Assembly: GCF_003610995.1 (NCBI RefSeq)
Contig: NZ_CP032543.1
Coordinates: 6,572,001-6,636,000, forward strand
From: Streptomyces griseus subsp. griseus
GTDB taxonomy: Bacteria; Actinomycetota; Actinomycetes; Streptomycetales; Streptomycetaceae
Reading direction: 5' to 3'
DNA length: 64,000 nucleotides
A program made the position numbers and the translations under genes. The notes under the pieces were generated by a model. It searched no databases, was not told the DNA's origin, and was given only the letters and a program-made list of their open reading frames with translations. Shown piece after piece: positions 45,475 to 54,003 of the stretch. Position 1 is the stretch's first letter, and each line of letters begins with the position of its first letter.

Positions 45475-46815
45475 ATGAGGTTCAACGGCACGGTACGCCG
45501 CCAGTTCACCGGCACGGTCACGGCGGTCGCCGCGATGGCCGCGCTCACCGCGTCCCAGGCGCCCGGATTCGGGGAGGCCGTGGCGGCGTCGCACGAGGGG
45601 CGGGCCGCCTCGGGCCCGGATGACGTGGTGTGGAGCGAGGTGGAGGGCGACGACTCGTACCACACCGAGCTGCCACCGCTGGAGAGCCCGGAGCCGCCCG
45701 CACCGCTGAAGCCGCCCGAGGCCGGAACGGCACCGCCGGTTCCGCTGCTCGCCCGCGCCCGGTCCGAGGCCGGCATCCCGGCGACCGTGCTCGCCGCGTA
45801 CCGGAGCGCTGAGGGGTCCGTACGCCGCAGCGACCCCGGCTGCCGGCTGCCGTGGCAGCTGCTCGCGGCGATCGGCAAGGTGGAGTCGGGGCAGGCCGCC
45901 GGCGGCCGGGTCGACGCGCGGGGGACCACACTCACCCCGATCCTGGGACCTGCCCTCGACGGCGTGGGCTTCGCGCTGATCCGGGACACCGACAACGGGG
46001 TGTACGACGGCGACCGTACGTACGACCGCGCCGTCGGGCCGATGCAGTTCATCCCGTCCACCTGGGTGAACTGGGCCAAGGACGGCAACGGCGACGGCCG
46101 CAAGGACCCGAACAACATCTACGACGCCGCCCTCGCGGCCGGGCACTACCTCTGTGCGGGCGGCCGTGACCTGGGCGTCCGGGCCGACCTGGACCGGGCG
46201 GTCCTCAGCTACAACCGGTCCGACGTCTATCTCCGTACGGTGCTGTCCTGGCTGGAGTTCTACCGCAAGGGCACCCACCCGGTCGCCGACGGCCAGGGCG
46301 TCCTCCCCACCAGCCCCGGTCCCGGCGGGGCCGACCGGCCCAAGGCGCCGGTCGGCTCCGGCACCCCCGGCGGGCCGGGCCAGGGAGGCGGCGGCATCGT
46401 CATCGGCCCGCAGCCCACACGCCCACCCGGCCCCAAGCCCACCCCCGGCCCCACGAAGCCCGGCACCCCGAGCCCGAGCCCCTCCGACCCCGGCTCCCCG
46501 AGCCCCACCCCGACCGGCCCAGGCCCCACGGACCCGGGACCCACCGACCCCGGCCCCAGCCCCACCGACCCCAGCCCCACCGACCCCGGTCCGACCGACC
46601 CAGGCCCCACGGACCCAGGCCCGACCCCCACGCCCGCCCCCACCGACCCGAACCCCGGCCCCGCGGAGCCGGACCCCACCGATCCAGGCTGCCCGACCGG
46701 CGCCCCACCCCACCCCCCGAGCCCTCCACTGACGCCGCAAACCGCTCAGGAAGGGAAGAAGGCGGCGATCCGTGCGCACCCCACGCGGGGTCCGCCGTCT
46801 GAGCCCGCGATGTGA
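45475..46815 (+). CDS. Secreted lytic-transglycosylase-like protein with Pro/Thr-rich repeat tail
   Basis: 446-aa secreted protein. Signal peptide (residues about 1-38, FTGTVTAVAAMAALTASQAP). The catalytic domain is about 95-265 with LPWQLLAAIGKVESGQAAGG (Glu is the general acid), YDRAVGPMQFIPSTWVNWAK, and DALAAGHYLCAGGRDL, the pattern of membrane-bound lytic transglycosylase B-like enzymes that cleave peptidoglycan. The last 170 residues are Gly/Pro linkers and about ten imperfect PTDPGP-type repeats (bases about 46495-46690), probably a wall-spanning stalk. It follows the Mce-associated genes by 37 bases and may open the wall for the Mce apparatus or act independently. Confidence 0.87.
   Translation: MRFNGTVRRQFTGTVTAVAAMAALTASQAPGFGEAVAASHEGRAASGPDDVVWSEVEGDDSYHTELPPLESPEPPAPLKPPEAGTAPPVPLLARARSEAGIPATVLAAYRSAEGSVRRSDPGCRLPWQLLAAIGKVESGQAAGGRVDARGTTLTPILGPALDGVGFALIRDTDNGVYDGDRTYDRAVGPMQFIPSTWVNWAKDGNGDGRKDPNNIYDAALAAGHYLCAGGRDLGVRADLDRAVLSYNRSDVYLRTVLSWLEFYRKGTHPVADGQGVLPTSPGPGGADRPKAPVGSGTPGGPGQGGGGIVIGPQPTRPPGPKPTPGPTKPGTPSPSPSDPGSPSPTPTGPGPTDPGPTDPGPSPTDPSPTDPGPTDPGPTDPGPTPTPAPTDPNPGPAEPDPTDPGCPTGAPPHPPSPPLTPQTAQEGKKAAIRAHPTRGPPSEPAM
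46495..46690 (+). repeat. Imperfect tandem repeats encoding PTDPGP units
   Basis: Cytosine-rich units of about 12-15 bases (CCCACCGACCCCGGC and variants) in tandem, within the coding region for the Pro/Thr-rich tail of the transglycosylase-like protein. Length variation between strains is likely. Confidence 0.7.
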
Positions 46816-46980
46816 AGACCTCGAAAGAGTGACGTGGCCGTTCTGTGTCACAGGGGGCCCGCACGGTGGACGCCCCCGGGCCCGGGTTGATATTTCGGGC
46901 GCCCTTCGAGATCTTTGCCCGAGGGAAACAGTTCGTCCGACCGGAAGGTGGTGCGACTCGCCACAGGCGGGTCCCCGCTC

Positions 46981-48642
46981 ATGGCTTCACCCAAGGCACA
47001 GACCGGCACGGCCACGAAGGAACGGTTCGATCCGGCCGACTGGGGCCGGCCGCCGTACGCAGTGATCGTCGTCGACCGGGCCGGAACGACCGTACGCACG
47101 GAGGGGGAGACGAGCCTGCTCCCCGGCGTGGAGCGGGAACTTCCGCTGCCGGACGGCCTCTCCTGGCTGGCCGAGGCCACCGCCGCGTTGGCCGACGACG
47201 CCGTCCACCAGGGCGGCTCGCCGCGGCCCGCCGTCGAGGGGGCCTTCGAGGGGCGGCACTTCGCGGCCCATCCGACCCGCCGAGCCGACGGCGAGGTGGT
47301 GTGGTGGCTGGTCGACCAGACGGCCCGGCACGCCGCCGAGGAGGCCCTGACCGCCGAGCGCGAGCGCACCAGGTTCCTCGCCGAGGCGTCCAACGTCCTG
47401 CTCTCCTCGCTGAACCCCGACCGGTGCATGGATGCCACCGCCCGGCTGGCCGCCGGGTTCCTGGCCGACGCGGCCGTCGTGGTGGCCCCGGCGCCGGGCC
47501 GCCGGCTGCCCGTGACCCGTGCCGTACAGGGCCAGGGCGTCACCCAGGACATGATCCCGGCCGACCCCTCCGACGTACCGGGTCTCGCCGAGGCGCTGAG
47601 GGGCTTCCCGCCCGTGCCGTCCCGGTGGATCGACCCGACGTCGCTGCCGGAGTGGCTGGTACCCGACGGCCTCGGTACGCCGGTCGGTTCGGTCGTCGTC
47701 ACCCCGCTGCCCGGGCACGGCGTCCCGGCCGGGGCGCTGATCCTGCTCCGGGCGGAGACCCGCAGCGGGTTCAGCGAGACCGAGGAGACCTTCGCCCGGC
47801 TCTTCGCGGCGCGCGCCGGAGCCGCCCTGTCCGCGGCCCGCCTGTACGCGGAGCAGCACGGCATCACCCGGACCCTGATGCGCGATCTGCTGCCGCCCCG
47901 GCTCCACCGGGTGCACGGGGTGGAGTTCGCCGGCGGCTACCGGCCCTCCAGCTCCCACGAGCGGGTCGGTGGCGACTTCTACGACGTCCACCCCGGCCCC
48001 ACGCCACGCGACCCGTCCCTGGTGGTGCTCGGGGACGTCTGCGGCAAGGGGCTGGAGGCCGCGGTCCTCACCGGCAAGATCCGCAACACGCTCCAGGCGC
48101 TGATGCCGATGGCCGACGACCACGAGCGGGTGCTGCAACTGCTCAACGGGGCCCTGCTGACCGCCGACAACACGCGGTTCGCCACCCTGGTCCTGGCGTC
48201 CGTCCTGCGCATGGAGAACCAGGTGCACCTCCGGCTCACCTCGGCCGGCCACCCGGCGCCCCTCGTGGTGCGCGACGACGGCCGGGTGGAGGAGATCCCC
48301 ACCCACGGCACTCTGGTGGGGGCCCTGGACCACGTGTCGGCCCGGACCGTCGAGACCGTCCTGCTCCCCGGCGACACGTGCGTGCTCTACACCGACGGGG
48401 TCACCGAGGCGCGCGGCGGCCCGGTCGGCGGTGAACTCTTCGGCGACGAACGGCTGAAACGGGCCCTGGCCGAGTGCGGGGGCATGCCCGGCGACGCGGT
48501 GGTGGAGCACATCCGGATGCTCACCTCGCAGTGGCTGGCCGACGGCGAGCACGACGATCTCGCGGTGGTCGCCATCACCGCACCGCGGACCACCCATCTG
48601 AGTGCGGTGGACGGGCACACACGGGGCAGGTACACCGGATGA
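46981..48642 (+). CDS. GAF-domain SpoIIE-type PP2C phosphatase
   Basis: 553-aa protein phosphatase of the RsbU/SpoIIE class. A PAS-like N-terminal part (about residues 20-125, PPYAVIVVDRAGTTVRTEGE) is followed by a short coiled linker (EEALTAERERTRFLAEASNV), GAF domain (about 140-285) and the phosphatase domain (about 300-545) with metal-site motifs RVGGDFYDV, LGDVCGKGLEAAV, LYTDGVTEARGG and EHDDLAVVAI. ATG 46981 is chosen; in-frame GTG 46948/46951 and TTG 46915 are alternatives. Overlaps the B12-binding protein gene (ATGA). Should dephosphorylate a STAS anti-anti-sigma factor, probably the one encoded two genes downstream. Confidence 0.88.
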   Translation: MASPKAQTGTATKERFDPADWGRPPYAVIVVDRAGTTVRTEGETSLLPGVERELPLPDGLSWLAEATAALADDAVHQGGSPRPAVEGAFEGRHFAAHPTRRADGEVVWWLVDQTARHAAEEALTAERERTRFLAEASNVLLSSLNPDRCMDATARLAAGFLADAAVVVAPAPGRRLPVTRAVQGQGVTQDMIPADPSDVPGLAEALRGFPPVPSRWIDPTSLPEWLVPDGLGTPVGSVVVTPLPGHGVPAGALILLRAETRSGFSETEETFARLFAARAGAALSAARLYAEQHGITRTLMRDLLPPRLHRVHGVEFAGGYRPSSSHERVGGDFYDVHPGPTPRDPSLVVLGDVCGKGLEAAVLTGKIRNTLQALMPMADDHERVLQLLNGALLTADNTRFATLVLASVLRMENQVHLRLTSAGHPAPLVVRDDGRVEEIPTHGTLVGALDHVSARTVETVLLPGDTCVLYTDGVTEARGGPVGGELFGDERLKRALAECGGMPGDAVVEHIRMLTSQWLADGEHDDLAVVAITAPRTTHLSAVDGHTRGRYTG

Positions 48643-49730
48643 CCACCACTGTCGACGCTCTTGGTACCGACGCACTGCGCAGCGACCTGTGGGCCGCGGT
48701 GACCGGCCGGGACGAGTACCGGGCCGCGGGCATCGTGCTGGGGGCCCTGGACGCCGGGACACCCGCCGAGTCCGTCCTCCTCGACGTGATCGCCCCCGTC
48801 CAGGCCCGGGTCGGCCGCGCCTGGCAGGCCGGCCGGCTGACCGTCGCCCAGGAGCACGCCGCGACCGCGATCGCCGAGCGGGTGATCGCCGCGCTCGCCC
48901 ACCACCCCGCGCACCGGCCGGCTCCTTACGGCGGCCGGATCACCGTCGCCTGCGTGGACCAGGAGTGGCACGCCCTGCCGGCCCGGCTGCTCGCCGAGGT
49001 CCTCACCCTGCGGGGCTGGCGGGTCGACTTCCTCGGCGCGCAGGTGCCCACCCCGCACCTCGTGACCCATCTGCACAACACCGGGGCCGACGCGGTGGCC
49101 CTCTCCTCGTCCATCGCCACCCGGCTGCCCACCGCCCACACCGCGATCACCGCGTGCCAGGCCGTGGGCGTGCCCGTGCTGGCGGGCGGCTCCGCGTTCG
49201 GCCGGGACGGCCGCTACGCCCGGCTGCTCGGCGCCGACGCCTGGGCCCCTGACGCGCGCGCCGCCGCCCGGCGGCTGGCCGACGGCATCCCGTCCCCGGA
49301 CCTGGCGGTGGGCCGGCCGGTCGAGGAAGGGCTGGCGCACCTCACCGACCAGGAGTACACCCTCGTCGTACGGGCCAGGGCCCGGCTCGTCCGGGTGGTG
49401 CTGGCGGACCTGGAGCGGAACTTTCCGGCGATGGCCACCTACTCCGCCCCGCAGCGCGAGCGCACGGCCGAGGACATCGCCCACATCGTGGAGTTCCTCG
49501 GCGTCGCCCTCTACACCGACAGCGACGATCTCTTCACCGACTTCATCCGGTGGACCGCCGCCGTGCTGACGGCCCGCAAGGTCCCCGCCGCGTCCCTGCA
49601 CCCCGCGCTGGACGCCCTGGAAGCCGAGCTCAAGGATTTCCCGCGGGCCACCCGCATGCTCGGCCGTGCCCGCCTTCACCTGGACGAGGCCGTGCCCACC
49701 GACGACCAGCAACCCGGAGTCTCCGCATGA
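48639..49730 (+). CDS. B12-binding (CarH/LitR-like) sensor without DNA-binding domain
   Basis: 363-aa soluble protein. Residues about 5-90 form the four-helix cap of methionine-synthase/CarH type, with the motif W62-x9-E72-H73 (AWQAGRLTVAQEH) that in CarH/LitR photoreceptors covers the upper face of adenosylcobalamin. Residues about 97-215 are a B12-binding Rossmann domain: E109-W-H111 (lower-ligand His), S156-x-S158 and G183-G184 with spacings matching the usual consensus; the Gly after the His is Pro114. The C-terminal 130 residues (LTDQEYTLVVRARARLVRVV, TAEDIAHIVEFLGVALYTDS) resemble the helical sensor domains of RsbR-like stressosome proteins. No MerR HTH. Encoded between a PP2C phosphatase and a STAS protein by overlapping codons. 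Confidence 0.85.
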   Translation: MTTTVDALGTDALRSDLWAAVTGRDEYRAAGIVLGALDAGTPAESVLLDVIAPVQARVGRAWQAGRLTVAQEHAATAIAERVIAALAHHPAHRPAPYGGRITVACVDQEWHALPARLLAEVLTLRGWRVDFLGAQVPTPHLVTHLHNTGADAVALSSSIATRLPTAHTAITACQAVGVPVLAGGSAFGRDGRYARLLGADAWAPDARAAARRLADGIPSPDLAVGRPVEEGLAHLTDQEYTLVVRARARLVRVVLADLERNFPAMATYSAPQRERTAEDIAHIVEFLGVALYTDSDDLFTDFIRWTAAVLTARKVPAASLHPALDALEAELKDFPRATRMLGRARLHLDEAVPTDDQQPGVSA

Positions 49731-50131
49731 CCGCGCTGCCCAGTCCGCTTCTGACCGTCACCGCCGAGGAGGGCCGGGGCTGGGTCAGGCTGCGCCTCAC
49801 CGGCGACCTGGACTACGACACCAGCCACGAGCTGGTGGGGCGGGCGGGGGACTGGCTGGCCGTCCGGCCGGATCTGCGTGACCTCCGGCTGGGCTGTGCG
49901 GAGCTGAGCCTCTGCGACTCCATGGGCGTCTCCGCGCTGCTCCAGATCCACCGGGACGCGGTGGCCCAGGGCGTGACCCTGCGGGTGGAGGACGCGCCGC
50001 CCTTCCTGGACCGGATCATGCAGATCACCGGAATCCACCAACTCTTCGCCCTCCGGGAGGACCGGCGGCCCGCCCGGGGCACCGGCGAGGCGGCGCCGCC
50101 CACCGAGCACCGCCCGTCACCCTCGCCCTGA
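49727..50131 (+). CDS. STAS-domain anti-anti-sigma factor
   Basis: 134-aa STAS protein. Core: WVRLRLTGDLDYDTSHELVG (beta1-helix1), LRLGCAELSLCDSMGVSALL with the phosphorylatable Ser in the C-D-S-M-G motif (about residue 64-66), and TLRVEDAPPFLDRIMQITGI. Starts in the stop codon of the B12-binding protein gene (ATGA). Dephosphorylated STAS proteins capture an anti-sigma kinase; the convergent HATPase gene 20 bases away is the obvious partner. A short Pro-rich tail follows. Confidence 0.88.
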   Translation: MTALPSPLLTVTAEEGRGWVRLRLTGDLDYDTSHELVGRAGDWLAVRPDLRDLRLGCAELSLCDSMGVSALLQIHRDAVAQGVTLRVEDAPPFLDRIMQITGIHQLFALREDRRPARGTGEAAPPTEHRPSPSP

Positions 50132-50151
50132 GCCGCCGTCACCGGGTCGTA

Positions 50152-50652
50152 TCAGACCAGGGAGACCACGGCGACGATGCGCTTGCCGCCCTCGTGCGGG
50201 GTGACGGAGAGCTGCCTGGTGAGCCGGTGGACCAGCGACCAGCCGTAGCCGCCCTCGCCGACCGATCCCGGGGGCGGGTCCTGCCGGACGGGGTGCCGGG
50301 GGTCGGCGTCATCGACGACGAGGCGGAGCCCGGCGTCGGTGATCCGGGCCGAGAAGCCGGTGAGGCCCCCGCCGTGGCGCAGGGCGTTGGTCACGATCTC
50401 CGAGGTCACCAGCAGGGCGTCCGCCACGACCACGTTCGAGAGGATCTCGTCCGACAGCTCGCTGAACTCCGCGGCCAGCAGCCGTGTCACGACATCGCGC
50501 GCCTCACCTGCGGTCCGCGGCATTTCCGCGGACGTACCGTCCGCATGACGTACGGGAGGAGTGCTGTACACGCCCGTACCTCCTTCCGTGCCGTCGGTGA
50601 TTTCTGTTTCCGTCGAAACCACCGCATTCCCTCTGTCGCCGTGTCCACACAT
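50152..50652 (-). CDS. Anti-sigma-factor-like HATPase protein
   Basis: 166-aa protein with a GHKL kinase fold. N-box SEIVTNALRHGGG, then RLVVDDADP and a lid with EGGYGWSLVHRLTRQLSV. The N-terminal 45 residues are hydrophilic and probably disordered. ATG 50652 has GGGAG eight bases upstream; a GTG at 50673 would add seven residues. It faces the SpoIIE-B12-STAS operon tail-to-tail, completing a partner-switching set (phosphatase, sensor, STAS, kinase). Confidence 0.82.
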   Translation of the reverse strand: MCGHGDRGNAVVSTETEITDGTEGGTGVYSTPPVRHADGTSAEMPRTAGEARDVVTRLLAAEFSELSDEILSNVVVADALLVTSEIVTNALRHGGGLTGFSARITDAGLRLVVDDADPRHPVRQDPPPGSVGEGGYGWSLVHRLTRQLSVTPHEGGKRIVAVVSLV

Positions 50653-50745
50653 GAAGCGACTCCCGCGCTTCACCCGCCCGCACCGAAGGGGGAATGTGCG
50701 AGAGGAAGAACGAGCAGCCCGGTCGAGGTGAGTGGCCGCGCCGGG

Positions 50746-51807
50746 TCAGCCGCCCGCGAGCACCTCGGCCAGGTCGTAGGAGACGACCTCCTCCAGCTGC
50801 GCGTAGGTGCAACCGGCAGGCGTGCGGTCCGGGCGCCATCGCCGGAACTGGGTGGTGTGGCGGAACCGGTCGCCCTCCATATGGTCGTACGCCACCTCGC
50901 AGACCCGCTCCGGCCGCAGCGGCACCCACGACTGGTCCTTCTTCCCGGACCAGCGGTTCTGCGTACCCGGCAGCCGCGAGGCCTCGTGCGCCGCCGCCTC
51001 CGCCCACGCCCCCCACGGATGGTCCGCGAACCCGGTGCGCAGCGGGGCGAGTTCCTCGGCCAGTTCGGCGCGCCGCTTCATGGGGAAGGCCGCGCAGACC
51101 CCGACGTGCTGGAGCACGCCCCCGGTGTCGTAGAGGCCGAGCAGGAGCGAGCCGACGACCGGGCCGCTCTTGTGCTCGCGGTACCCCGCCACCACGACGT
51201 CGGCGGTCCGCTCGTGCTTGATCTTGTACATCACCCGGGTGTCGGGCCGGTAGGGCAGATCCGGCGGCTTGGCCACGATCCCGTCGAGCCCCGCGCCCTC
51301 GTAGCGGTCGAACCACTCCCGCGCCAGTTCGATGTCGGTGGTGGAGGGAGCGAGGAGTACGGGCGCGGAAGCGCCGGAGAGGGCGGCCGTCAGCACCGCC
51401 CGCCGGTCCACCTGCGGGGTGGTGAGCAGCGAGGTGTCGTCGACCGCGAGGACGTCGAAGGCGACCAGGCTCGCCGGGGTCCGCTCGGCCAGCATCCGCA
51501 CCCGGGAGTCCGCCGGATGAATGCGCTCGCTGAGCCGGTCGAAGTCGAGGCGTCCCTCGTGGGCGATGACGATCTCCCCGTCGATCACACAGCGCGGCGG
51601 AAGGTTCTCCCGTACGGCGTCGACCAGGTCGGGGAAGTAGCGGGTCAGCGACTTGCCGGTGCGGCTGCCGAGCTCCACCTCGTCGCCGTCCCGGTAGACG
51701 ATCGCCCGGAACCCGTCCCACTTCGCCTCGTAGCTCATGCCCGGCGGGATCTTGGCCACCGACTTGGCGAGCATCGGCTTCACGGGCGGCATCACCGGCA
51801 GGTCCAT
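50746..51807 (-). CDS. ligD: ATP-dependent DNA ligase, LigD-type
   Basis: 353-aa ligase domain protein of bacterial non-homologous end joining. Motif I KWDG with the adenylated Lys 29 (YEAKWDGFRAIVYR), motif III-like VAFDVLAVD, motif IV LDGIVAKP and motif V MYKIKHERTADVV are present; the OB-fold follows (PVVGSLLLGLYDTGG to the end). In many actinobacteria LigD is one protein of polymerase, nuclease and ligase; here ligase and polymerase are separate genes, divergent with 76 bases between starts. A nuclease domain and Ku are not in this window. ATG 51807 begins MDLPVMPPVKPMLA, the family start. Confidence 0.9.
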   Translation of the reverse strand: MDLPVMPPVKPMLAKSVAKIPPGMSYEAKWDGFRAIVYRDGDEVELGSRTGKSLTRYFPDLVDAVRENLPPRCVIDGEIVIAHEGRLDFDRLSERIHPADSRVRMLAERTPASLVAFDVLAVDDTSLLTTPQVDRRAVLTAALSGASAPVLLAPSTTDIELAREWFDRYEGAGLDGIVAKPPDLPYRPDTRVMYKIKHERTADVVVAGYREHKSGPVVGSLLLGLYDTGGVLQHVGVCAAFPMKRRAELAEELAPLRTGFADHPWGAWAEAAAHEASRLPGTQNRWSGKKDQSWVPLRPERVCEVAYDHMEGDRFRHTTQFRRWRPDRTPAGCTYAQLEEVVSYDLAEVLAGG

Positions 51808-51883
51808 GGCCCGATTCTGGACCGGCTCACCGCCCATGTCTCCCGATGTGCGGCATATGTGCGACCGGCCTACGGTGGCCGTC

Positions 51884-52906
51884 ATGGGAGCTGCGGTGGA
51901 GCTGGACGCGGGCGGACGAGTGGTGAGGCTCTCCAACCCGGACAAGGTGTACTTCCCGGAGAAGGGTTACACCAAGAGGGATGTGGCGGAGTACTTCCTG
52001 GCCGTGGGGCCCGGGATCACCCGTGCGCTGAACCACCGGCCGACCACGCTCCAGCGCTTCGTCGACGGGGTGGAGGGCGACTTCTTCTACCAGAAGAGGG
52101 CCCCGAAGAACCTTCCCGAGTGGATCCCCACCGCCCGTATCGCCTTCCCCAGCGGCCGCCCCGCCGACGAGCTCTGCCCGACCGAGCTCGCCGCCGTGAT
52201 CTGGGCCGCCAACCTCGGCACCCTCACCTTCCACCCCTGGCCGGTCCGGGCCGGGGACACCGACCACCCCGACGAGCTGCGCATCGACCTGGACCCGCAG
52301 CCCGGCACCGGCTACGCGGACGCGGTCGCCGCCGCCCATGAGCTGCGCTCGGTCCTGGAGGACCACGGCGTACGCGGGTGGCCCAAGACCTCCGGCGGGC
52401 GCGGGATGCACGTGTTCGTGCCCATCGAACCGGCCTGGACCTTCACCGAGGTGCGGCGGGCCGCCATCGCCGCCGGGCGCGAGCTGGAGCGGCGGATGCC
52501 GGAGCGGGTGACGACGGCCTGGTGGAAGGAGGAGCGCGGCGAGCGGATCTTCGTCGACTTCAACCAGACCGCGCGCGACCGCACGATCGCCTCCGCCTAC
52601 TCCGTACGCCCCTTCCCGCACGCCCCGGTCTCCGCGCCGCTGCGCTGGGAGGAGATCGACGACGCCGAACCCCGCGACTTCGACATCCGTACGCTGCCGG
52701 TGCGGTACGCCGAACTCGGCGACGTGCACGCCGACATGGACCAGGAGGCGTTCCGGCTGGACGGGCTGCTGGAGCTGGCGGACCGGGACGAGAAGGAGCG
52801 CGGACTCGGTGACATGCCCTACCCGCCGGAGTACCCGAAGATGCCCGGCGAACCGAAGCGGGTCCAGCCCAGCCGCGCCCGGCACGACGACGGCGAGACG
52901 GCGTGA
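51884..52906 (+). CDS. LigD-type polymerase (PrimPol) domain protein
   Basis: 340-aa AEP-family polymerase of the LigD POL type, which adds ribonucleotides and fills gaps at double-strand breaks. Metal-binding I134-D135-L136-D137, nucleotide motif S170-G-G-R-G-M-H176, and third acid in VDFNQ (Asp 225); also LSNPDKVYFPEKGYTKRDVA at the N-terminus. ATG 51884 is chosen because longer starts overlap the ligase gene. It divides a 76-bp divergent promoter with the ligase gene. Overlaps the next gene by GTGA. Confidence 0.92.
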   Translation: MGAAVELDAGGRVVRLSNPDKVYFPEKGYTKRDVAEYFLAVGPGITRALNHRPTTLQRFVDGVEGDFFYQKRAPKNLPEWIPTARIAFPSGRPADELCPTELAAVIWAANLGTLTFHPWPVRAGDTDHPDELRIDLDPQPGTGYADAVAAAHELRSVLEDHGVRGWPKTSGGRGMHVFVPIEPAWTFTEVRRAAIAAGRELERRMPERVTTAWWKEERGERIFVDFNQTARDRTIASAYSVRPFPHAPVSAPLRWEEIDDAEPRDFDIRTLPVRYAELGDVHADMDQEAFRLDGLLELADRDEKERGLGDMPYPPEYPKMPGEPKRVQPSRARHDDGETA

Positions 52907-53985
52907 GCGGGAGCGGCGAGGGCGGGAGCAGCCGGAGCCATGGCGCGCACGGCCGCCCGCTCACCCTCCGCGAGCGCTGGGAGGCGTACAAGAACTCCCC
53001 GTTCCTCCCCGCGACCGTCCTCGTCCTCATCGTGGCGGCGGCGGCCGGCCTCTTCGCCGGCTCCTACACCTACGCGATGGCCAACCCCACCCCGCACCGC
53101 ATCCCGGCCGCGCTGGTCACCCAGCCAAAGGTGGAGCGCGGGGCGGCGTTCGTCGCCGGGATGGAGAAGGCCCTCGACGCCTCGCTCGAACTGCGCGACT
53201 ACCCGGATGTGGCCGACGCCCGGCGGGCCCTGGACGAGCAGAAGGTCTTCGCGATCGTCCGCGCCTCCGGCGACGGGGTGGCGCTGGATGTGGCCGGGGC
53301 CTCGGGGGCGTCCGTGGCCGAGCTGCTCGGCAAGGCGGGGCTGGAAGTGGGCGACGCGACCGGCGCAGAGGTCACCGTCCGGGACGTCAAGCCGCTCCAG
53401 AGGGGCGACCCGCGCGGGCTCGCCCTGTTCTACATCTCGCTGGCCGCCGTCATCATGGGCTTCCTCGGCGCGATCCAGCTGAGCGTCCACGCCCATGGCC
53501 TCAACCCGGCGGAACGCATCGCGTTCACCGCCGCGTACGCCCTGCTCGGCGGGTTCGCCATCGCGGCGGCGGTGGACTGGTGGCTCGGGGCGGTGAACCT
53601 GCCGTTCGTCCAGTCGTGGCTGATCCTGGCCTTCACGATGTTCACCTCGGGCATGGTCTTCACCATGTTCAACACCCTGATGGGCCGCTGGGCGATGATC
53701 CCGACCTGGGGCGTCATGGTGCTGCTCGGCAACCCGTCGTCCGGCGGCGCGGTCTCCTGGCCGCTGCTGCCGTCCGCCCTCGGGCACATCGGCCGCTGGC
53801 TTCCGCCGGGCGCCTCCGTCAACGCCCAGCACACCGCCGTCTACTACCAGGGCCACCAGTTCGTCTTCCCCTATCTGGTGCTGGCCGCCTGGGCGCTGGT
53901 CTCCTGCGCTGTCTTCTGGGTGTGGCGCCACCGGCACCCGGGAGGCCGCGCCCGCACGCCTGAGCATGCGGCCACGGCCTCCTGA
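52903..53985 (+). CDS. Multi-spanning membrane protein (DUF3533/Pip-like)
   Basis: 360-aa membrane protein. One helix near the N-terminus (LPATVLVLIVAAAAGLFAGS), an extracellular segment of about 120 residues (KVERGAAFVAGMEKALDASL, VKPLQRGDPRGLALFY), then five hydrophobic helices (YISLAAVIMGFLGAIQLSV to LAAWALVSCAVFWVWRH). This layout resembles DUF3533 and YhgE/Pip-like ABC-2-type membrane proteins. The GTG start overlaps the polymerase stop. No functional link to end joining is known. Confidence 0.8.
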   Translation: MSGSGEGGSSRSHGAHGRPLTLRERWEAYKNSPFLPATVLVLIVAAAAGLFAGSYTYAMANPTPHRIPAALVTQPKVERGAAFVAGMEKALDASLELRDYPDVADARRALDEQKVFAIVRASGDGVALDVAGASGASVAELLGKAGLEVGDATGAEVTVRDVKPLQRGDPRGLALFYISLAAVIMGFLGAIQLSVHAHGLNPAERIAFTAAYALLGGFAIAAAVDWWLGAVNLPFVQSWLILAFTMFTSGMVFTMFNTLMGRWAMIPTWGVMVLLGNPSSGGAVSWPLLPSALGHIGRWLPPGASVNAQHTAVYYQGHQFVFPYLVLAAWALVSCAVFWVWRHRHPGGRARTPEHAATAS

Positions 53986-54003
53986 GACCCTTCCCTGCGG
54001 GGG

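Noticed and set aside
46495..46690. Possible CRISPR-like or minisatellite array
   Set aside because: The units are contiguous and in frame, encoding a PTDPGP stalk; there are no spacers.
46690..46815. Frameshift at the end of the transglycosylase-like gene
   Set aside because: The last 45 residues look different from the repeats, but no alternative frame gives a recognisable end, so no break was called.
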